Below are positions 8,342-16,372 of a stretch of 40,582 bases of DNA, piece after piece (the first letter of the stretch is position 1; every line of letters begins with the position of its first letter). The stretch is taken from positions 1 to 40,582 of the forward strand of contig JAKOTU010000079.1 of NCBI GenBank assembly GCA_029776155.1, given 5' to 3'. Source of the stretch: Bacillota bacterium (GTDB taxonomy: Bacteria; Bacillota; Limnochordia; Darwinibacteriales; Darwinibacteriaceae). The notes beneath the pieces were generated by a model. The model was given only the letters and a program-made list of their open reading frames with translations, was not told the DNA's origin and did not search any database. A program made the position numbers and the translations under genes.

Positions 8342-8760
8342 TTCGGAGTTCCTCCTCTTCTCTTTCAACGACTCAATGTACTCGTGAATTGACCGACAAA
8401 AAGGGTTCTCAAATGTTGACAGGACTCTTGGCAGCCACCCCCTTTGGTCAAGTTGCTGCTGGTTAAGTGACATCTATCATGCACCCCGTTCGGGGGTGAT
8501 GACGTCGTGCGGTTTCACCGGAACTCTTTTGCCCTAATAAGGTCCAGTTATTGGATCTGCGCTTACGTTCGGATCATTCCCCAATGCTGACAGTATATGC
8601 ATGGAGTGGTATTTTCTGTTTGGTCATTGTCATTTTACGCACTTGTCCAAGTTTTATTCTCGGGATGGGGCTCGACCGCTCAAATCCACAAATCACCTTC
8701 AGTTGGGCTTAGTTGGTAAGCGAAAAGGTGGGCTGTCACTTGGACAGCCCACTGGTCAAG
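8342..8760. other. Gene-free spacer between subunit genes C and D
   Basis: There are 419 bases between the two minus-strand paralogues. The right edge holds the terminator of gene D (8721-8752), so gene C must have its own promoter here, but I could not identify one with confidence. A small hairpin, CACCCC/GGGGTG, lies at about 8482-8498 in the presumed leader of gene C. No coding potential was seen. Confidence 0.5.
8721..8752 (-). terminator. Terminator of subunit D gene
   Basis: A perfect 10-base stem (8728-8737 GTGGGCTGTC with 8743-8752 GACAGCCCAC) is followed, reading on the minus strand, by CTTTTCGC. It lies eight bases beyond the stop of the gene at 8761. Confidence 0.7.
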
Positions 8761-9360
8761 TTAGTTAGCACTCGAGACAGTCATGATCAATCCCCCTGTG
8801 TACAAGTCGGGTGCAGCCTTGGAGTCAATTCTGATTGCCCCGTCAATGAAGAACGCCTGTTCTCCGTCGGCCCTTAAGTGGGTGAATGAACTTGGCCTGT
8901 CCCCTAGATCAACCAGGTAACCGTAGAAGCAGACAGCCTCCTCCCCTCCTCGGCGGACTTCAAACAGCGTGGGAATCTCCGGCCAACTGAAGGTGAAAAT
9001 GGGCGGCAGGTAAGCGGTTGCGAAGGAGAAATCAACCCGGACATCAACGTTGGACTCCAGCCTGAACTCCAATCCTCTGAAGTCCTCGTCCCCTGGATCT
9101 TTGACGAATGTAGCATCGAAGAGGTTTTCCACATCTCTCAAGTAGCCGCTGGTGTTGTACACGCCGGGTCGATCGGCAATACCGAAATGGATTGTTTGTT
9201 CAACTGTTGGAAAGGTGATCTTCGCGAAGGGTAAGATCTGAAGTCCGACAAGAATGTACTTGGTTTCGCTGATGGACTGTACACTACCCTGCGCTAGACC
9301 TGTTGCCGCCACTCCTGCCACCAACACAGCTGTCAGTACCAAACTAAGCAGTCTTTTCAT
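8761..9360 (-). CDS. Secreted beta-sandwich protein, candidate fibre subunit D (paralogue of C)
   Basis: This 199-residue protein has a signal peptide (MKRLLSLVLTAVLVAGVAAT then GLAQ). Its ATG follows GAGGAGGAAAAGCAA on the minus strand. The mature protein is rich in beta strands. Conserved blocks shared with gene C are DRPGVY, EFRLESNVDVRVDF, IDGAIRID and the closing strand DLYTGGLIMTV. There is one cysteine, in the middle (AVCFYG). The gene has its own terminator, so C and D are probably transcribed separately, which suits subunits needed in different amounts. The surface-fibre role is inferred only from the paralogy, the closing-strand motif and closeness to the secretin operon. Confidence 0.7.
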   Translation of the reverse strand: MKRLLSLVLTAVLVAGVAATGLAQGSVQSISETKYILVGLQILPFAKITFPTVEQTIHFGIADRPGVYNTSGYLRDVENLFDATFVKDPGDEDFRGLEFRLESNVDVRVDFSFATAYLPPIFTFSWPEIPTLFEVRRGGEEAVCFYGYLVDLGDRPSSFTHLRADGEQAFFIDGAIRIDSKAAPDLYTGGLIMTVSSAN

Positions 9361-9621
9361 TTGCTTTTCCTCCTCTTTCTTTTATTGCTTCGCGAAGCCA
9401 GGCATTTCAATGTTTCCCAAATCATGGAGTTTTATACAGAAATGGGCAGCAGAGGTGCAGGGCAGGTGTCGGGATGTGGACGGTTATGCCCTCAGGTTCG
9501 CGGTGGGTCAAGTTTGCCTTAGCCGAAGGCTTGGAGCGGGAGGCTGCCCAAGCATCTCCAGGGGTATAGTACAGGAAAACAGGGTTCTTGTGCCGAAGTA
9601 AAGGCCTTGAGGTGAATTCTA

Positions 9622-10611
9622 ATGTTCAATAGTTCGCCCGTGCTGCAAGTGGTTGCGTGCTTACTTGTGGCGATGTTGGGGGTTTCCGCGGCCGTTCTGG
9701 CGGCAGGCGAGGAACCGCTCACCATAGCGGTTCTGCCTCGGGCTTTGGGCAACCCCATTTTCCTCGATGCCTTTGAGGCAGCCCAAAAGAAAGCCCATGA
9801 GCTGGGTGTGCGCCTGGAGTGGGTCGCCCCCTTTGACTTCAGTTCCGAGGCTCAGGTGGAGATGATCGAAAACCTGATCCGCCGGGGAGTGGACGGCATT
9901 TTAGCCAGCGTCAACGATGACGAGGCCATTCACAGGGTGTTCCAGAAGGCCAGGGAACAGGGTATCGCCGTGGCCACCTTTGACGGGGACAGCCCGGGCA
10001 GCGGACGCCTGTTTCACATCGGTATCGACAACTACCGGGCAGGGTATGCCATTGGGCAGGCCTTAGTTAGCGTGCTCCAAAAGCGGGGCCTGGCTGAAAA
10101 AGAGTTAGACACCATGATCATGACCGGCCTGCGGGAAGCTTTCCATCACGAAGAGCGCATCCGCGGCTTTCTGGCCGCCACGGAGGGGCAGGTCAACCTG
10201 GAGATTCGGGATATCGTGGAGAACGAAGACACGGTGGAAAAATCCATCATCCTGCTGGAGGATTACGTCCGCGACAACCCCGATATTGAGGTGATCTTCT
10301 TCGTAGGCGGCTGGCCCTTTTACGTGCCCAGTGAGGCACTTCCCAACTTCCAGCGCTGGGCCCAGGCAGGCGGCATTGCCGTGGGCATCGACCTCTTTTA
10401 CGATGCCCTCTTGCTCCAGAAGGAGGGCTTGATTCAGTACCTCATCGGCCAAGATATGAGCACCATGGGCTCATTGGGCTTGGAGCTCTTGGTCAACTAC
10501 ATCCGCTACGGCCACGTTCCTCCGGACTTCGTGGAAGTGGGCCTGGAACATGCCAACGAAAGCAATATCGATCGGCTGCTGGAGATCCACAAACCCTGGC
10601 TGGTGAAGTAG
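9622..10611 (+). CDS. Periplasmic-binding-protein-like sugar sensor (XylFII-like component of a three-component system)
   Basis: This 329-residue protein has an N-terminal hydrophobic segment (about 8-28) that may be a signal peptide or a membrane anchor. It is followed by a two-lobed sugar-binding fold of the ribose/galactose type (Peripla_BP_4), seen in TIAVLPRALGNPIFLDAFEAA, LIRRGVDGILAS, AVATFDGDSPGSG and HIGIDNYRAGYAIG. The start is ATG 9622 after GAGGTGA. It lies six bases ahead of a LytS/YesM histidine kinase and a YesN regulator, not ahead of a permease. In clostridia, XylFII senses xylose outside the cell and activates LytS, and this order matches that system. A sensory rather than transport role is therefore inferred; the sugar is unknown. 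Confidence 0.85.
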   Translation: MFNSSPVLQVVACLLVAMLGVSAAVLAAGEEPLTIAVLPRALGNPIFLDAFEAAQKKAHELGVRLEWVAPFDFSSEAQVEMIENLIRRGVDGILASVNDDEAIHRVFQKAREQGIAVATFDGDSPGSGRLFHIGIDNYRAGYAIGQALVSVLQKRGLAEKELDTMIMTGLREAFHHEERIRGFLAATEGQVNLEIRDIVENEDTVEKSIILLEDYVRDNPDIEVIFFVGGWPFYVPSEALPNFQRWAQAGGIAVGIDLFYDALLLQKEGLIQYLIGQDMSTMGSLGLELLVNYIRYGHVPPDFVEVGLEHANESNIDRLLEIHKPWLVK

Positions 10612-10617
10612 GGGGCG

Positions 10618-10902
10618 TTGCATATCAAAAGCTTGGAGAGGTTCTGGTCCAAACTAGTAAAAAAAGCGGAGATTCACACCATCCGCACCAAACTGATCAT
10701 CTCCTTTTTGATCATGGCCCTGCTGCCCTTCAGCATTATGACCCTCTTTTCGTACAACACCTATTTTCGCGGGCTCATGTACCGGGTCAGCGAGTATTCG
10801 CAGGAAGTGGTCAGCCGCATGGCCAGGGAGCTGGATGAGTATTTCCTAGATCGAAGCCCTGCTCACCAAGGAACAGGACTTCTACTTGGATCAGCTGATT
10901 AA
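10618..10902 (+). CDS. Sensor histidine kinase, N-terminal fragment (frameshifted)
   Basis: This is the first piece of a LytS/YesM-type kinase. It holds a cytoplasmic N-terminus with IRTKLIISFLIMALLPFSIM (first membrane helix, about residues 22-45), characteristic of YesM-family kinases, and the start of the extracytoplasmic sensor region. The likely start is TTG 10618 just after a GGGGG run, seven bases after the preceding stop. Around 10846-10852 the homologous reading moves one base to the next frame; after that the translated tail (RSPAHQGTG...) is unlike the family and ends at 10902. The remaining kinase continues in the +2 frame. One extra base, or two lost, explains it; sequencing error and true mutation cannot be separated here. 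Confidence 0.8.
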   Translation: MHIKSLERFWSKLVKKAEIHTIRTKLIISFLIMALLPFSIMTLFSYNTYFRGLMYRVSEYSQEVVSRMARELDEYFLDRSPAHQGTGLLLGSAD

Positions 10903-12403
10903 ACTGGTAGAAGGGAATGACTTCAACAACCGCAAGTATGTGTTCCGCATTTGGGAAGACTTAAGCAACCTGCAGCGGGTGAAGCCGGACGTGGAAGAGC
11001 TGTCCATCATCTTCCCCAACGGCAACCGGTTGAGCAGCTACGGGTTGTACACGGTAGACTATGGGGCTTTCTTCGCTGATTACCACCGTTTAGCACGGGA
11101 AAATGGAGTGGCCATCTTGGGGCCCGAAGCTAACTTTCTCAACCGTCTCGTGGTGACCATGGTCAAGCCCTACCCGGCACCGACAGCCCAGGGGGAGATC
11201 TACCTCAGCGCGGAGATCGACCTTGCCCGCCTGGCTTCCATAACCGATGTGAAGCTGGGGGAAAACGGTTATATGTTCGTGGCCGACGATACCGGGAGGA
11301 TCATCTACCACCCTGATGGGGCGCAGATCGGTACTCTCAGCCCCTTTTTCCAAAACGGAGTAACCCAAGGTTCTGTGGATGGCTTCAACGGCGCGGGCAG
11401 TGACCGTTACTTCCTCACCACAGCCCGTTCGCCCATCACCGGCTGGACTGTGGTGAGCGTGGCTGATGCCGATGAACTGGGAGCAGAACTGCGCCCCATT
11501 CAGCGCATCACTTACCTGGTCATTGCCCTGATCCTCATCGGTGTAGTGCTCCTGGCAGCCTATCTTTCCCATGCCCTAAGCAGACCCATCAAGGAACTCC
11601 AGGATCTGACCAACCGGGCCGCCAACAATGAGCTTTCCGTGCATATCGAGCCTTCCGGCAACGATGAAATTGCCCAGCTCGGCCACAGCTTCAACAAGAT
11701 GATCCGCCGCATCCAGGACCTTATGGCGGAAAACGTTAAGGAGCAGGAGCTTCTGCGCAAGTTGGAACTGGAAAGCCTGGACAACCAGATCAAGCCCCAT
11801 TTTATCTACAACACCCTGGACCTGATTATTGGTCAGCTGGAGAGCAACAAGACGGAAGAAGCGACTTATCTCATTGAAGCCTTGGGTAATTTCTTCCGGT
11901 TGTCTTTGAGCAAAGGCCGGGAGATCGTGCCCATTGCCAGTGAAGTGGAGCACGTGCGCAACTACCTCTTTATCCAGCAGCTCCGCCACGGCGGGGAGTA
12001 CCGCTATGAGATCATCATCGAGGACGAAGAGATCTTGAGCAAGTACATCCCCCGGCTGCTGCTGCAGCCCCTGGTGGAAAACGCCATCTACCACGGCATT
12101 CTCCGGGCAGGGCGGGAAGGAACTATCACCATTCGCGCCAGCCAAAGGGGCGGGGATATCGTCTTTGAGATTGCCGATGACGGGATGGGTATTGAACCTG
12201 CCAAACTTGAGGACATCAATGAGGTGCTGCGGGGCCTGCGCCCCCTGAACAACGAGCGGGAATACTTCGGGCTGCGCAATGTGAACAAACGGGCCCAACT
12301 GAGATTTGGCCCGGAATACGGTGTGGTCTTGGAAAGCCGCTTGGGCCAGGGAACCACAGCTATCCTCACCATTCGGGCACTGGAGGGGGAGCTCCATGTG
12401 TAA
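10886..12403 (+). CDS. Sensor histidine kinase LytS/YesM family, main part (frameshifted from the gene start)
   Basis: The frame is open from 10850 and the first possible start is TTG 10886 (505 residues), but it reads on naturally from the fragment before it, giving about 594 residues when joined. In this fragment's numbering it has the rest of a Cache-like sensor domain (to about 195), a second membrane helix (about 208-228), HAMP (230-280), the His_kinase box QIKPHFIYNTLD with phosphorylatable H305, and a HATPase domain with VENAIYHGI, DDGMGIEPAKL and GLRNVNKRAQLRFG. It would phosphorylate the regulator whose gene overlaps its stop by 8 bases. If the frameshift is real, the kinase cannot be made as one chain. 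Confidence 0.88.
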   Translation: MDQLIKLVEGNDFNNRKYVFRIWEDLSNLQRVKPDVEELSIIFPNGNRLSSYGLYTVDYGAFFADYHRLARENGVAILGPEANFLNRLVVTMVKPYPAPTAQGEIYLSAEIDLARLASITDVKLGENGYMFVADDTGRIIYHPDGAQIGTLSPFFQNGVTQGSVDGFNGAGSDRYFLTTARSPITGWTVVSVADADELGAELRPIQRITYLVIALILIGVVLLAAYLSHALSRPIKELQDLTNRAANNELSVHIEPSGNDEIAQLGHSFNKMIRRIQDLMAENVKEQELLRKLELESLDNQIKPHFIYNTLDLIIGQLESNKTEEATYLIEALGNFFRLSLSKGREIVPIASEVEHVRNYLFIQQLRHGGEYRYEIIIEDEEILSKYIPRLLLQPLVENAIYHGILRAGREGTITIRASQRGGDIVFEIADDGMGIEPAKLEDINEVLRGLRPLNNEREYFGLRNVNKRAQLRFGPEYGVVLESRLGQGTTAILTIRALEGELHV

Positions 12404-13538
12404 CTTGTTGATTGCCGAAGATGAGAAGTCCCTCCGGGATAAGGTGGCCGCCAATGTGGACTGGGAGGGACTAGGTTATAGATTATTTGTAGCCAAAGAT
12501 GGCGAAGAAGCTTTGGAGATAATCGCAAGGGAACCCATCGATATTTTGGTGACCGATATCCGCATGCCCGGTATGGATGGGCTGGAGCTTACGGAACGGG
12601 CCAAGTGCATCAACGACCAGATCAAGGTGATTATCATCTCCGGACATGCCGAGTTTGAACTGGCCCAATCCTCCATCCGCCTGGGGGTGGAAGATTATCT
12701 CCTCAAACCCTTCCGCACCCAGAGGCTTTTGGATGTGGTGGAAAAGACGAGGGCCAAGATCGCCGCGGAACGGGAGCGCCAAGCCCACCAGCGCCGCCAG
12801 GAGGAGTTGGCCCAGCAGAACCTGGAGCGGCGCATGCGGGATGTGTTTGGCTGGTTGGCGAATCGCCAGTCCGTGCTGCAGCACGCCCAGACGCCCATCC
12901 GCCACCGCTTGGGGGAGGTACTGCGCACTGGCACCCACAGGGAGTTGGAAGAAGAAATCGCAGTGCTGCACAGGGCTTTGGAGCAGAACGCGGCCAATCC
13001 CGACAGCCTTTTGATTATCCTCAGCGATATCGTCCTTTCCACTTTGACTGCCCTTAAGGCCTTAGATTTAGATGTCCAACAGGGCATTGAGGTGATGAAC
13101 AAGCTCCTGCCCGCAGAACCCCAAGAGCAGCTGGAGGAGCTGAAACGCTGGGTGGCCAGCTTCCTGCTGGAGATCAACGAGTTAATCAGAGCAAAACGCC
13201 AGGGCGGTGCAGAGCAGCTCATTGCTACCATCAAGGCTTACGTGGATGAACATTACCGCAGCCGGGTTACCTTGGGTGCTCTGGCCCAAGAACTGAACAT
13301 GAGCCCCTCACAGCTCAGCAAACTGTTCCACGAGTATGTGGGGGAGAACTTTTCCGATTATGTGAACCGCCTCAAGGGACAGAAGGCCAAAGAACTGCTC
13401 AAAGGGACTGACAAAAGGATCTACGAGATCGCGGACTACCTTGGCTTCAGCGACGCCTACTACTTCAGTGCCTGGTTTAGGCGCACCGTGGGCGTGAGCC
13501 CCACGGAGTACCGGGAAGGGCTCACTAAAGAAAGTTAA
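12396..13538 (+). CDS. Response regulator, YesN type (receiver plus AraC DNA-binding domain)
   Basis: This 380-residue protein starts at ATG 12396 after GGAGGGGGAG, overlapping the kinase stop. The receiver domain (1-120) has the acidic pocket E8/D9, phospho-acceptor D54 in ILVTDIRMPGMDGL, and K104 in YLLKPFR. A helical linker of about 150 residues follows. The C-terminal AraC-type double helix-turn-helix (about 275-380) contains VTLGALAQELNMSPSQLSKLF and KRIYEIADYLGFSDAYYFS. It is the output of the sugar-binding-protein/LytS/YesN trio. It probably activates the chvE-mmsAB operon starting 132 bases downstream, where two direct repeats 20 bases apart lie just ahead of the -10 element. Confidence 0.93.
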   Translation: MCNLLIAEDEKSLRDKVAANVDWEGLGYRLFVAKDGEEALEIIAREPIDILVTDIRMPGMDGLELTERAKCINDQIKVIIISGHAEFELAQSSIRLGVEDYLLKPFRTQRLLDVVEKTRAKIAAERERQAHQRRQEELAQQNLERRMRDVFGWLANRQSVLQHAQTPIRHRLGEVLRTGTHRELEEEIAVLHRALEQNAANPDSLLIILSDIVLSTLTALKALDLDVQQGIEVMNKLLPAEPQEQLEELKRWVASFLLEINELIRAKRQGGAEQLIATIKAYVDEHYRSRVTLGALAQELNMSPSQLSKLFHEYVGENFSDYVNRLKGQKAKELLKGTDKRIYEIADYLGFSDAYYFSAWFRRTVGVSPTEYREGLTKES

Positions 13539-13556
13539 ACGGCGGCGCATGGAAAA

Positions 13557-13586
13557 AGATTAAAAGAAAAGGAAAGAGATTAAATG
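13557..13586 (+). promoter_or_regulatory. Two direct repeats, candidate YesN-type regulator sites
   Basis: AGATTAAAAG at 13557-13566 is repeated as AGATTAAATG at 13577-13586, start to start 20 bases, about two helical turns. The second copy ends where a -35 element would begin for the -10 at 13609. This spacing is typical of AraC-family activators. The assignment to the upstream regulator is inferred. Confidence 0.5.
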
Positions 13587-13608
13587 GAGCCGTGCACCCC
13601 CTTTCCTT

Positions 13609-13614
13609 TACAAT
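13609..13614 (+). promoter_or_regulatory. Candidate -10 element of the chvE operon
   Basis: TACAAT matches the consensus at five of six positions. No good -35 hexamer lies 16-18 bases upstream, as expected for an activator-dependent promoter. Confidence 0.45.
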
Positions 13615-13621
13615 AATGGTG

Positions 13622-13640
13622 TAACCGTTGGGAACGGTTA
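13622..13640 (+). promoter_or_regulatory. Perfect inverted repeat at the presumed transcription start
   Basis: TAACCGTTGGGAACGGTTA consists of two perfect 8-base arms around GGG. It starts eight bases after the -10 element, where a bound repressor would block transcription. The AACCG core resembles LacI/GalR-family half-sites. No such repressor gene is in the window. Confidence 0.55.
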
Positions 13641-13670
13641 AGTAATTACAAAAAGGAAAGGTGGTAAGTC

Positions 13671-14756
13671 ATGAAGAGATTTCTTGTACTGCTGGTAGCT
13701 CTCTCTGTTCTACTGGGCAGCACCGCGGCTGTCTTCGCCCAGAGGGTGGATGTGGGTATTGTTCTCCCCACCAAGGACGAACCGCGCTGGCTCCAAGACG
13801 TGGCACGCTTTGAAGAGGTAATTGGCAAGACACCTTACAGAGTGGAAGTGCTCTTCAGCCAGGGTTCCTCCGCCGCTGAGAAGACCAACGTGGAGACCCT
13901 CATCGCCAGGGGTGCACAGGTGATTATCATCTGCGCCCATGATGCAGCTGCCGCCGCTGCCGCTGTAGAAATGGCTAAGCTGGAAGGTGTTACCGTGATC
14001 TCCTACGACCGGCTGATCACCGGTACTTCCGCCATCGACTACTATGTAACCTTTGACAGCATCTCCGTTGGCGAAGCCATGGGTCAATACCTGGTGGACA
14101 ACGCAACCGGCAAGGGCCATCCGCTGTATCTCTATGCCGGTGCCCTCACCGACAACAACTCCTTCCTCTTCTTCCAGGGTGCCTGGAACATCCTCCAACC
14201 TAAGATCGCGGATGGAACCTTCGTGATCAAGAATTCGGCCCAGGCTGAAGCTCTGAAGGACATCAAGGATCTCTCCAGGGAACAGCTGGCCGCCATTATC
14301 GGTGAAGTGACCACTGACTGGGATATGAACGTGGCCAAATCCAAGGCCGAAGCCCATCTCACGGCCAAGACCGCCGCTGACAAAGGTCAGGTTTACATCT
14401 TGGCTCCCAACGATGGCACTTCCCGTTCCATCGCCGACGTGTTCGCGGCCGATCCCGATGTGACCAAGTACTTCATCACCGGTCAAGATGCTGAAAAGGC
14501 TTCTGTGCAGTACATCATCGACGGCAAACAGAGCATGACCGTATTCAAGGATACCCGTGTCCTGGCTGCCGATGCCATGAACATGGCCATTGACATCCTG
14601 GAAGGCAGGACTCCCCAGACCGATACCACCTACTTCAACCAGGTTATCGAGGTACCTTCCAAGCAGTCTCCGGTGCTTGTGGTGACCAAGGACAACGTGA
14701 AAGAGGCTTTGATTGACTCTGGTTACTACGCCGCTGGAGAGTTCACTGGTCTCTAA
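13671..14756 (+). CDS. chvE: Multiple-monosaccharide ABC transporter substrate-binding protein ChvE-like
   Basis: This 361-residue protein has a clear signal peptide (MKRFLVLLVALSVLLGSTAA then VFAQ). The mature part matches ChvE/XylF-type binding proteins: DVGIVLPTKDEPRW, VIIICAHDAAA, VISYDRLITG, YYVTFDSISVGEAMGQYL, GALTDNNSFLFFQGAW, FITGQDAEKASVQYI, VFKDTRVLA and the C-terminal ALIDSGYYAAGEF. It captures a monosaccharide (xylose, glucose, galactose or arabinose class) outside the membrane and feeds MmsA/MmsB. A GC-rich hairpin between this gene and mmsA may raise its mRNA level relative to the membrane genes. XylF is the main alternative name; the exact sugar is not readable from sequence. 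Confidence 0.88.
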   Translation: MKRFLVLLVALSVLLGSTAAVFAQRVDVGIVLPTKDEPRWLQDVARFEEVIGKTPYRVEVLFSQGSSAAEKTNVETLIARGAQVIIICAHDAAAAAAAVEMAKLEGVTVISYDRLITGTSAIDYYVTFDSISVGEAMGQYLVDNATGKGHPLYLYAGALTDNNSFLFFQGAWNILQPKIADGTFVIKNSAQAEALKDIKDLSREQLAAIIGEVTTDWDMNVAKSKAEAHLTAKTAADKGQVYILAPNDGTSRSIADVFAADPDVTKYFITGQDAEKASVQYIIDGKQSMTVFKDTRVLAADAMNMAIDILEGRTPQTDTTYFNQVIEVPSKQSPVLVVTKDNVKEALIDSGYYAAGEFTGL

Positions 14757-14771
14757 ATCAGCTCAGTAGTG

Positions 14772-14801
14772 GAAGGCCGGCTCCCTTTCGGGCCGGCCTT
14801 C
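14772..14801 (+). promoter_or_regulatory. Intercistronic hairpin between chvE and mmsA
   Basis: A perfect 10-base stem, GAAGGCCGGC with GCCGGCCTTC, around a 10-base loop. It lacks a T-run, so it is more likely a 3' stabilising or processing hairpin than a full terminator. Confidence 0.65.
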
Positions 14802-14827
14802 TCAGACGTGAAAGGAGGAGCTGGGCT

Positions 14828-16372
14828 TTGAGTGAGTTCATCTTAGAGATGAGAGCCATCACCAAGGAGTTCCCCGGGGTAAAGGCGCTGGATAATGTGT
14901 CTTTCCAGGTGCGCCGGGGAGAAATCCACTGTCTGGTGGGGGAGAACGGTGCGGGCAAATCCACATTGATGAAAGTCCTCTCCGGGGTATACCCTTTTGG
15001 CACCTTTGACGGATCCATTATCATTAACGGGCAGCCCCAGCAGTTCCGCCATGTTTCCGACAGTGAAAAGCAGGGGATCGCCATTATTTATCAAGAACTG
15101 GCACTTTTTCCTGAACTCCCCATTTACGAGAACTTGTTCATGGGCCATGAGATCATGAAGGGGAGAATTATTGACTGGAATGAAACCAAGGTGCGGGCCA
15201 AGCAGATCCTGGAGCGGGTGGGCTTAGACCTGGATCCCTCCCGGAAGGTCAAAGACCTGGGTGTGGGACAGCGGCAGCTGGTGGAGATTGCCAAGGCCCT
15301 CTCCCGGGATGTGCAGATCTTGATTTTGGATGAGCCTACCGCAGCCTTAAACGAAGACGACAGCAGGAACCTCCTCAACCTGCTCAAGGAGTTGAAGGGC
15401 CAAGGGGTGACCTGTATTCTGATCTCCCACAAGCTCAAGGAGGTCGTGGCCGTGGCCGACACCATCACGGTGCTCCGGGACGGCCGGGTAGTTACTTCCC
15501 TGGATGCCCGGGCGCGCCAGGTGGGTGAACAGGAAATAATCAAGCACATGGTGGGCCGAGAGATTGAGAACATCTACCCCAAGCGGGAGAATGTCACCAT
15601 CGGCGATGTGCTGTTTGAGATAAAAAATTGGACCGTCAAGGACCCCTCCACCAACGGGGAGATCCTGCACAACGTGAACATGTACGTGCGCAGGGGAGAG
15701 ATTGTGGGCTTGGCGGGCCTGATGGGTTCGGGCCGCACAGAGCTGGCCCTGAGTATCTTCGGCAACGTGCCGGGTTACCAGATTACCAGCGGCGAGCTTT
15801 ACCTTAACGGGCAGCGGATGCACTTTAGGCATCCCGCAGAAGCCATCTCCAGCGGTGTGGCCTATGTGACAGAGGATCGCAAGCTCAACGGGTTAGTTCT
15901 GATCCAAGATGTGAAGTTCAACATCTCCCTCCCATCCTTGGAAAAGCTGGAGGAGGGCGTGGTAGTCAACGAACATGAAGAAATCGCCATGGCGGAAAGT
16001 TACCGCAAGTCCTTGGACATCCGCACGCCCAGCGTGAAAGCGAAAGTGGGCAACCTCTCCGGGGGCAACCAACAGAAGACATCCCTGGCCAAATGGCTCT
16101 TTGCCGAACCGAGCCTGCTCATTATGGATGAGCCTACCCGGGGCATTGATGTGGGGGCCAAGTACGAGATCTACACCCTCATGAACCAGCTGGTCGCCCA
16201 GGGGATGAGCATTCTCATGATCTCCAGCGAGCTGCTGGAAATCCTGGGCATGAGCGACCGCATCTACATCATGTCCGAGGGAACCATCACCGGCGAGCTG
16301 GATGCCCAAGAGGCTACAGAAGAGAAGATCATGGCCATGGCAACTAAGACAACGGAGGGATCAAGGGCATGA
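14828..16372 (+). CDS. mmsA: Multiple-monosaccharide ABC transporter ATPase (MmsA/GguA/XylG type)
   Basis: This 514-residue protein has two fused ABC domains. The start is TTG 14828, seven bases after AAAGGAGGAG. The first domain has Walker A GENGAGKS (38-45), IIYQELALFPELPIYENLF, signature region LGVGQRQLVEIAKAL and Walker B LILDEPTAAL. The second has the degenerate Walker A GLMGSGRTE usual in this family, VAYVTEDRKLNGLVL, signature LSGGNQQKTSLAKWL and LIMDEPTRGIDVG. The insertion YPFGTFDGSI is characteristic of the GguA/XylG branch as opposed to RbsA. It powers import of the sugar bound by ChvE. Its stop overlaps the permease start by four bases. Confidence 0.93.
   Translation: MSEFILEMRAITKEFPGVKALDNVSFQVRRGEIHCLVGENGAGKSTLMKVLSGVYPFGTFDGSIIINGQPQQFRHVSDSEKQGIAIIYQELALFPELPIYENLFMGHEIMKGRIIDWNETKVRAKQILERVGLDLDPSRKVKDLGVGQRQLVEIAKALSRDVQILILDEPTAALNEDDSRNLLNLLKELKGQGVTCILISHKLKEVVAVADTITVLRDGRVVTSLDARARQVGEQEIIKHMVGREIENIYPKRENVTIGDVLFEIKNWTVKDPSTNGEILHNVNMYVRRGEIVGLAGLMGSGRTELALSIFGNVPGYQITSGELYLNGQRMHFRHPAEAISSGVAYVTEDRKLNGLVLIQDVKFNISLPSLEKLEEGVVVNEHEEIAMAESYRKSLDIRTPSVKAKVGNLSGGNQQKTSLAKWLFAEPSLLIMDEPTRGIDVGAKYEIYTLMNQLVAQGMSILMISSELLEILGMSDRIYIMSEGTITGELDAQEATEEKIMAMATKTTEGSRA

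Noticed and set aside
9254..9601. 115-residue plus-strand open frame upstream of the sugar sensor gene
   Set aside because: Its first third is antisense to the start of gene D and the rest is promoter-like spacer; no ribosome site.
13622..13640. Dyad considered as an intrinsic terminator of the response-regulator gene
   Set aside because: No T-run follows, and the dyad lies downstream of a good -10 element, so an operator is the better reading.
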